Made by a program: the position numbers and the translations under genes
The notes under the pieces: generated by a model
The model's input: the letters and a program-made list of their open reading frames with translations, nothing else
The model's database searches: none
Told to the model about the DNA's origin: nothing
Shown here: positions 48,001 to 57,000 of the stretch, piece after piece
Layout of the letters: each line of letters starts with the position of its first letter
Position numbering within the stretch: the stretch's first letter is position 1
Assembly (NCBI RefSeq): GCF_032854445.1
Contig: NC_088300.1
Coordinates: forward strand, 1,552,001 to 1,616,000
Reading direction: 5' to 3'
Length of the DNA stretch: 64,000 nt
Origin: Liolophura sinensis
Taxonomy: Eukaryota > Mollusca > Polyplacophora > Chitonida > Chitonidae

Positions 48001-51000
48001 GATAAACATATTCTTGTACATGTACTCAGACAAAAATACTCCGTTATATTTTCCCAGATAAACATATTCCGTACATTTTCCCAGATAAACATATTCCGTA
48101 CATTTTCCCAGATAAACATATTCCCGTACATGTTCTCAGATAAACATATTCCTGTACATGTATTTAGATAGACATAGTCCTGTACATGTTCCCAGATAAA
48201 CATATTCCTGTACATGTTCCCAGATAAACATATTCCTGTACATGTTCCCAGATAAACATATTCCTGTACATGTACTCAGACAAAAATACTCAGTTATATT
48301 TTCCCAGATAAACATATTCCGTACATTTTCCCAGAAAACATATTCCGTACATGTACTCAGATAAACATATTTTTGTACATGTACTCAGACAAAAATACTC
48401 CGTTATATTTTCCCAGATAAACATATTCCGTACATTTTCCGAGATTAACATATTCCTGTACATGTTCCAAGATAAACATATTCCGTACATGTTCCCAGAT
48501 AAACATATTCCTGTACATGTTCCAAGATAAACATATTCCGTACATGTTCCCAGATAAACATATTCCGTACATGTTCCCAGATAAACATATTCCGTACATT
48601 TTCCCAGATAAACATATTCCCGTACATGTTCTCAGATAAACATATTCCTGTACATGTATTTAGATAGACATAGTCCTGTACATGTTCCCAGATAAACATA
48701 TTCCTGTACATGTTCCCAGATAAACATATTCCTGTACATGTACTCAGATAAGCATATTCCTGTACATGTACTCAGACAAAAATACTCCGTTATATTTTCC
48801 CAGATAAACATATTCCGTACATTTTCCCAGATAAACATATTCCTGTACATATTCCAAGATAAACATATTCCGTACATGTTCCCAGATAAACATATTCCTG
48901 TACATGTTCCAAGATAAACATATTCCGTACATGTTCCCAGATAAACATATTCCGTACATGTTCCCAGATAAACATATTCCTGTACATGTTCCCAGATAAA
49001 CATATTCTTGTACATGTACTCAGACAAAAATACTCCGTTATATTTTCCCAGAAAAACATATTCCGTACATTTTCCCAGATAAACATATTCCTGTACATGT
49101 TCCAAGATAAACATTTTCCTGTACATGTTCCCAGATAAACATATTCCTGTACATGTACTCAGATAAACATATTCCTGTACATTTTTCAGATAAACATATT
49201 CCTGTACATGTTCCAAGATAAACATTTTCCTGTACATGTTCCCAGATAACATATTCCTGTACATGTACTCAGATAAACATAATCCTGTACATGTTCTCAG
49301 ATAAACACATTCCTGTACAATTTCCAAGATAAACATATTCCCGTACATTTTCCAAGATAAACATATTCCGTACATGTTCCCAGATAAACATATTCCCTGT
49401 ACATGTACTCAGATAAACATATCCGTACATGTTCTCAGATTAACATATTCATACATGTTCCTAGATAAACATGCTCCGTGTATTTATATGCTCAGATAAT
49501 CATTGCAGTGTATGCCCCAGAGAAACTTATTTCGCACTTTATACCGATGAGTATATCGCAGAAATCTCGTCAAATAAACATTTTCTATACATGTCATCGG
49601 GTAAATATTTTCAGGTTTTGACTTAAGACAACACATCGTTATATTACTACTTTCCATGCCTGCATTTCTGTATTTTAGCGTGGAGTATCAATCACACTTA
49701 AATACGTGTTGCAAAGTACTGAAAACATGTGACGGAACAGGTTTTACTTACTTTTTCTTCCTACAGTCCGGAACGGTCACATACATCAGCCCTCTTAACG
49801 GATACGTCAGTGCCCACTTAGCGAAACCTAAGTAACTTTCTCCTGGAAGTAACATGTGCGAAACAAATAAAAATGTATATTTAGTTGACCCTGCACATGT
49901 GACTGGCGAAAAGCCACCGGTAAGGCAATCCAATCAAAGGACAGGAATCTGAATGTTTAGCTCAAGCCAACAAGTACAATAAATAATGAAAAACAGGACA
50001 AATTAGTGTTAGTTATGACAAATCGCATAATCTGCCTCGTCTTGTCAAAACAGCTGGCGTGTCTATAATTCACTTACTAGGGTTGGGTATATGTATCCAG
50101 GCGTCGTAGTTTTCTCCTTCGTAAGTCATTGAAAACCTAAAAAGGTAGAAACATTCAAACATATGTTGATTATTTGCTACGATTATGGCACGAAAGCACG
50201 CAGTTAAAAAAACTGCACACAAGAGACAAATTTAAGAACAGAGAAATATTATTTGATTGGTGTTTTACGCCGTACTCAAGAATATTTCACTTATACGACG
50301 GCGGCCAACATTATGGTGAGAGGAAACTTGGCAAAACCTGAGGAACCCACGATCATCCGCAGGATAGTGCCAGACCTTCCCATTTACGGGCCGGAGAGAA
50401 AGCCAGTATGAGCTTGACTTGAACTCAGAGCGACCGCATTGGTGAGAGGCTCCTGGTTCATTACGCTGCGCTAGAGCGTAACAGAGAAATAACTGACGCG
50501 CCTAAATAACATGTTGAAATAGTATGGAACGGACGGGAACCTCCGTACCCCGTAGCCGAGTGGGTAGCACACATGCGCGCAATGGCCCAGGAGCCTCCCG
50601 CGAGTTCGGTCGTTGTGAGTTCAAGTCCAGCTCATGCTGGCTTCCTCTTCGGCCGTACGTGGAAGGTCTGGCAGCAACCTGTGGATGATCGTGGGTTCCT
50701 GAGGGTTTTGCCACACCATAATGTTGGCCGCCGTCGTATAAGTGAAATATTCTTGGGTACTGTGTAAAACATCAATCAAAAAAATAAATATGCAACTGAT
50801 GGGTTTCCGATGCATTCTGTTGTAGTTCCGTTATTGGTAAGACAATCTAAAGTGTGCAAGTACTCTTCCAACCAGCTTGGTACATTCAGAGGTTGTAAGG
50901 AAGTCTGATAACTCCGAGACTCACCAGTTTCGAACGGACTTGGTGTAGGAGACAGTGCTGGCTCTCTGTCCAGCCGCTTTGAACTGTTGCCGCCTCATCT

Positions 51001-54000
51001 GGGCCTGTTCCTTCAGCAGCAACCGCCGCTGAAAACAGTACAGAATACGTATGTCACTTAGATAGATTTCAGACATAATATAAAGGACAGGTATAGATAA
51101 GTGTAATCAGACATTTTTTCACATATTGACACAATAGTAACAGGCATTTAAATCTTACGTATTTGTCCTGCATAAGGTATCGAAGCCCGATGCAGCCGCT
51201 GGCGTTTCTTACTTCTGACCTTTCTAATATAAGGTCGAAAACGCGAAAACACGAGTGAATGAATGAGTGTACGACTTACTTAAGCTGCCCCACCCGAGCC
51301 ATTCTACAGACACAGGTCAACCAGCCGTTGAATTATCCCTTTCATGCTGAACGCCAAGCGAGGAAGGTACAAATCTCTCTTTTAAGGTCTTAGGTGTGAC
51401 CCGACCCAGGACTGACCCTGGATCTACCTGCCTTAAACCGTACGCTCTACAAAGTGAGCCATCGGAGCCGGTTTCGCCAAAATACGAAATTGTGAAGGTA
51501 GAAAACGTGAACCCGTGAAGGGCGAAAAAATAACACTCGAAGTAAAAACTCGAAAGTACGAAGTGAAAACCGAAAAGTGCGAAGTGACGCCAACTTCTCG
51601 CATTTTACCGTCTTACTCAGGTATGTGACAAACTGTGTCGCTAACACGTACAGTTGCGTCAGAGAGTGGTGAAGCGAACAGCCGGAAGTCAAGTATTTTA
51701 CCAGCCAGGACCTGCATCGAGTGATTGTCCAGAGTTCCGCGCACGCAAACTAATCGCAATGATCAGTCGTTTGTCTCTGACCAGCAATCTAGTTCATACT
51801 GAGTTTATCAAAAGTGGGTTACAACATGGACAAGGGCAAAACTCATTTTAATGCAAAAATAGCGTTAAACAAAGCTATTTCTGGACAGCCTGATGATGCC
51901 ATCCCTGATCGGACAGAAATGAAAAAGCGCGGGAAATCGTATTCTAAGCGTGACCTCTGTTCTCTTTTACTCCGTTACGAGTTTGTACACAAACCCTCAC
52001 CACAAAGGCAGGAATGCAGAATACAGACTATACACGTTTGACCCGAATAAATTTAGACAGGAAAGTTTCCCCATCCTGTGCAATGTGCCCTTACGGACAG
52101 AGGTTTTATGCGGAAAACTTGACTTTGGACGGGCGCATGGATATGCAGTGGAATCACTAAGTCATCGGACATTTTCTAAACGGCTGGGGTGAGGGGAAGG
52201 TAAGCGGGGTGGGGTGAGGGGTAGGGAGGACAGAGGCATTCCCTAACATCAGTTTCGCTTACATATGAAATAATGAGCCTGGCTGCGGCTTGGAACCGAG
52301 TCCGTCCTGGGAAACTTCTCTTCATCATAAACCGGAAACAGGCCTTCTTGCATAGAATCCTGTGAAATACATGATCAGAAATATCTAGAGGAATTCATGG
52401 TGTAAGGTAATTAGTATCTCCTGTTAGTGACTTGATTACAAACACAGACGTTACCTATGTTCGATTGTCATCTAACAGACTCGAAACTGATCACTACAGA
52501 GCTATGGCCATTTTCCGAAACTCTCTTCAGTTATATGCCAGTAAGATTGTCATAAGAACACAGAGTATGTATCTTTCAACATTTCGACCAACACAAGTCG
52601 GTTCTAAGCTGTGTAAAAAAAATCAGCCCTTGCTGTTAGCTACAACTCTTGTGGTCTATCTGCTTGCTTTTTGAGCACAACTCAGAGACACTGACACAAT
52701 TTAGAAAAGAACAAACCAGTGCTCCGCTTCCAGCTACACGTCTTAGACAGACAATGTTAACCATTCCATGAGGTGTTTGAATCACGCTAGAACCCATCAG
52801 TAAATAAAACAAACACATACACGCAGCAGTCACCGTGATCATGAAAACTGTTTCAGTGGATTTTCCTTCCATATCTTACTTAATGCGATTGTTGGCTGCG
52901 TACTCGTCCACGCGTGGTATATCTATAGGCTGGGACTGTGGTTGGGACTGGGGTTGGGGCTGTGGTGTAGCAAATACTTCGTCATCATCGTCATTAAATA
53001 CCTCTGCCGAAGAGAAACCAAAAGTAAGAAAAAACATTGAGGTGCTTCATGTAGTCTTCGAAATCAGGACTGGGACAGGAACTTTAAAATACAGATGCAC
53101 TCTCAGAGAACAGAACTTAGATGACAATTACAGTTGTTTTATAAATGGCAGATTAGAAAGAGAGATTTGCAATCCATATCAGGCCCATACGTGACGTTGA
53201 GAAGAAAAGCATCATGTTCCAAAATTACTCATGAAGCCTTAACTGAGCAAAAACTGGTATTTTCTAAGAACTGCTGTGTACTAGTGATACACAGTGGTAT
53301 GGAAAAAATGCACATCCACATTATTTTGTGTACCAAATTGCAGTACACAAATTGTGTAATTCATGTAACACATCCACAGTGACCTGTGTATATATGTGTG
53401 TATATGTGTGTACAGTGGATGTGCAAATTTGTTTTTAGAGAGTATACAAGGGGACGTAAAATCAGGGTTTATTTTATAAGATCACAAAAAGTATTCCTTA
53501 CACTTACTGTTCTGCTTTCCATTCAGTAACTGCTCATTATATGTTTCATCACTCTTACCGTAGTCTCCTTGAAATCTTTTGACGCTAAAGTTTTGCATAA
53601 TGGTTCCATTTATCTCTAGGAACTCGGCCGGATCTTTGAGTTTTTGAACTTTTGCCATGACCCAGCAGCGGATACTTGGGTTGAACCTGCACACAGACAC
53701 AGTCGATGGAAGTATCACCAAGCTAATCAATGACATGAAATATTAACTATTAAAGTTATATCGGGAATTTTTACAGGCGCTTGTAACTTCATTATTTTAT
53801 CCACACAGTTTTCTTCGAGAACGTCGGCCTTTTGCAAGTAACGATGAAGATTACCATCAAATTTTATATCAGTTTTAATTAAACACATCATATCCATTTT
53901 AGAAAGTAACTAATATCTGGTTTTCCTGTCTTGCTGCTTAAAAGCTCGACGATCTGCGGTAGACTTCGTGGTCTCCTTTGCTTAAGTGAGCATTTTAAAG

Positions 54001-57000
54001 TGTTAACACTGTTAATACTGATTCGACAGACAATGACACTGCGTTCGGCATACTTCCGTGAGGGAATTCTCCATCAAACCTTTCTCATCTTCTATAGGCG
54101 TCTGTTTCGGCCCTTATCTATACGACTATATATTTTGGAACAAATACCTCTTGGTTCAGAGTTTCCTGCCTTGAGGAAACATCAGAAAATAGAAATAAAC
54201 AGTGCTGTAAGCAGTGTTTTGATGTGCTTTTTCGACACTAATAAACAGCGGGAAATCCCATACACCGCAAAGCTGTCATTACAATTAAGCCTAGTTTACG
54301 ACGACATGTTGTTTTGAGCTCCTGTCAACGTCAGTGACTCCCAATCGGCCTTTGTAAATTATTGAGTATATTTCAGTTTAGAGGATGAACACGAATGATG
54401 CATTTTCCGTGACTGGATAACACCGAAATCATTGACTGCTTGTTCCCACAATCTCCATCACATAATTAACAGCAAAATGCAGGTATTCTAAGGTGACCAT
54501 TTGGCTACTAGGAAATGCGGCAGATCAAACAAACGAAATTATATTGATCTAGAGTAATAAATAACAATAATAAATTCGTTAAAAAATTTTACCATACTTA
54601 CCGCATTATGACAATGTAGAACATATACAACAACAACATTGCCAAGGACTCGTACCACGTGACCACGCTGTCATAAACTACCTACAAAGTGGAGAAAGCG
54701 AGACGGCATTAATATCTTGATAAAGGTGACATAATTCTTTTTATGCAAACCATAACTTTTTATAGCAGTCTAATAAAACAAACTGCAACATACAATTCTT
54801 CCACACATGTGATGCTCCGGGGACAGTAATTAGCGAATAATAGCGGAACTGGACTTAAACTTCTACATTAGCCGTATGTGAACAATGTAAAGGGGACATG
54901 ATACCTTCAAACGTACAATGTCCCAGTCAGCAAAGTAATGTATGAGCAATGTCAAGCTGACATGTTGTTTTCAAACGCACAATGTCCCAGTGACCAGAGT
55001 AACGCGTGAACAATTTCAAGCGGACATGGTATATCCTAACGTAGAATGTCCAAGTGAGCTGAGTTACGTGTGAACAATGTCAAGCGGACAGGGTATATCC
55101 TAACAAACATTGTACAAATGACTGAGTAACGTGTGAACAATGTCAACCTAACAGGGTATATCCTAACTTAGAATGTCCCAGTGACCAGAGTAATGTGTAA
55201 ACAATGTCAAGCTGACAGGGTATATGTTAGCGTAGAATGTCCCAGTGACCAGAGTAATGTGTAAACAATGTCAAGCAAACAGTGATGTGGTTACTTACCA
55301 GGATCAAGGTTATAATGGTTGCTTACTAGGATCAAGGTTATAATGGTTACTTACCAGGATCAAGGTTATAATGGTTACTTACCAGGATCTAGGTTATAAT
55401 GGTTACTTACAAGGATCAAGGTTATAATGGTTACATACCAGGATCAAAGCTATAATGGTTACATACCAGGATCAAGGCTATAATGGTTACATACCAGGAT
55501 CAAGGTTATAATTGTTACTTACCAGGATCAAGGTTATAATGGTTGCTTACTAGGATCAAGGTTATAATTGTTACTTACCAGGATCAAGGCTATAATGGTT
55601 ACATACCAGGATCAAGGTTATAATTGTTACTTACCAGTATCAAGGTTATAATGGTTACTTACCAGGATCAAAGTTATAATGGTTACTTACTAGGATCAAG
55701 GTAATGACGGACAGGGAATAAAAGATGGAGTCTCGACACAATGGAAACCACGAGAGAGGAATTGCCTGCAAATTGCAAACGGGTAATCAATGAAAATTCT
55801 CATTTGATATTACAGCCAAAATGTAGAATAAAATGGATTCCAAAACGGCAGCCTTTGTGTAAAACTTAAGAGTATAAAACAATTTTAAAAAATAAAATTT
55901 TATAACTTTTTTAATTAACACCTAAATGTCTGGTGACATATCATAAAAGCATCCTGTAATTTAAGAAACTAGTGCTACGAAGCTAGATTAAGGGACTTAC
56001 ATCACGCCTTCCGGTTATATAGCTTCTATACTTTTTACGAGTTTCCTCGTAATGTTGGTTTTCCTCCCTGGACCGCGTAACTATGCTTAGGAAAATGTAC
56101 AAAGCCATTACTCAAGATAAGACAGCTTGTTTTCTCCTCGATTTTTCCGGCGAGATAATCTTTTCCCCAATGATTTATTCTGCGTCACACCTTTGTACAA
56201 GTATGCACAACGGCCTATAGTGTATTTCTTTTACAGAGTCGCCTATGTTCAGCTCTCTGTAAAATCATTCTCGCTACCAAACTTGCTTTTAACAACATAA
56301 GCTCTACGCATGGATATGTTAGATGTTCATACTCTTGCAAGGGAAATCAAATTACAACACTTTTTGTAATTTGTAACGTTAAACTGTATGAGCTCAGTTT
56401 CGACGCCAAGAACGCATTGTCTCGATTGACGTCGTAATTATTAAAAAAAACAGTGGCACCCTGGGGAATGGGCGTGGAGAGTAATTTGTTTAACAATAGG
56501 TGCACCATCAAGCGGTTAGAACAAACTCCACGTAATAACATAGCCTACACTACACTCTCAGTGAATGGACTACATTGTGTTTTATAACAAAATGTCCTGA
56601 CATCCAGCTTTAAAACCACACTGTCATGAGATCGTATACTGCAAGAGATAAAATAAAATTCGTTTATTAAGGTTATATGATAATAAACCTGTTAAATAAT
56701 TTCAAATATGACAGTGTTAGAAACAGGGTTTACGGTAAAACAGATAGCAGTCTAGGTAACTCCGTCAAATTTCCAGCATGCCACTGGTTTTTGAATAATT
56801 ATAACGTCACCCGAGACAATGGGTTCTTGCCGCCGAAACCGAGCTTATGGGCTTTAACATTATGAATTAGAAAACTTGTGTTTTAACTTCATTTTCCTTG
56901 CAATGGTATGGGCGTTTAATAATTAATGCGTAGAGTTTATGTTGTTACGTGTCACTGACTAAAGGCAACTTTGGTAGTGAGTACGATGATTTTACAGAGA

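Noticed and set aside
48632-49375. 247-codon minus-strand repeat protein ([13 protein letters not shown] pattern)
   Set aside because: A product of the 25-28 bp intronic array inside NCKX intron 11; other frames of the same DNA are equally open.
1-49490. CRISPR-like regular repeats
   Set aside because: Repeats are contiguous monomers without unique spacers, in an intron-containing genome.
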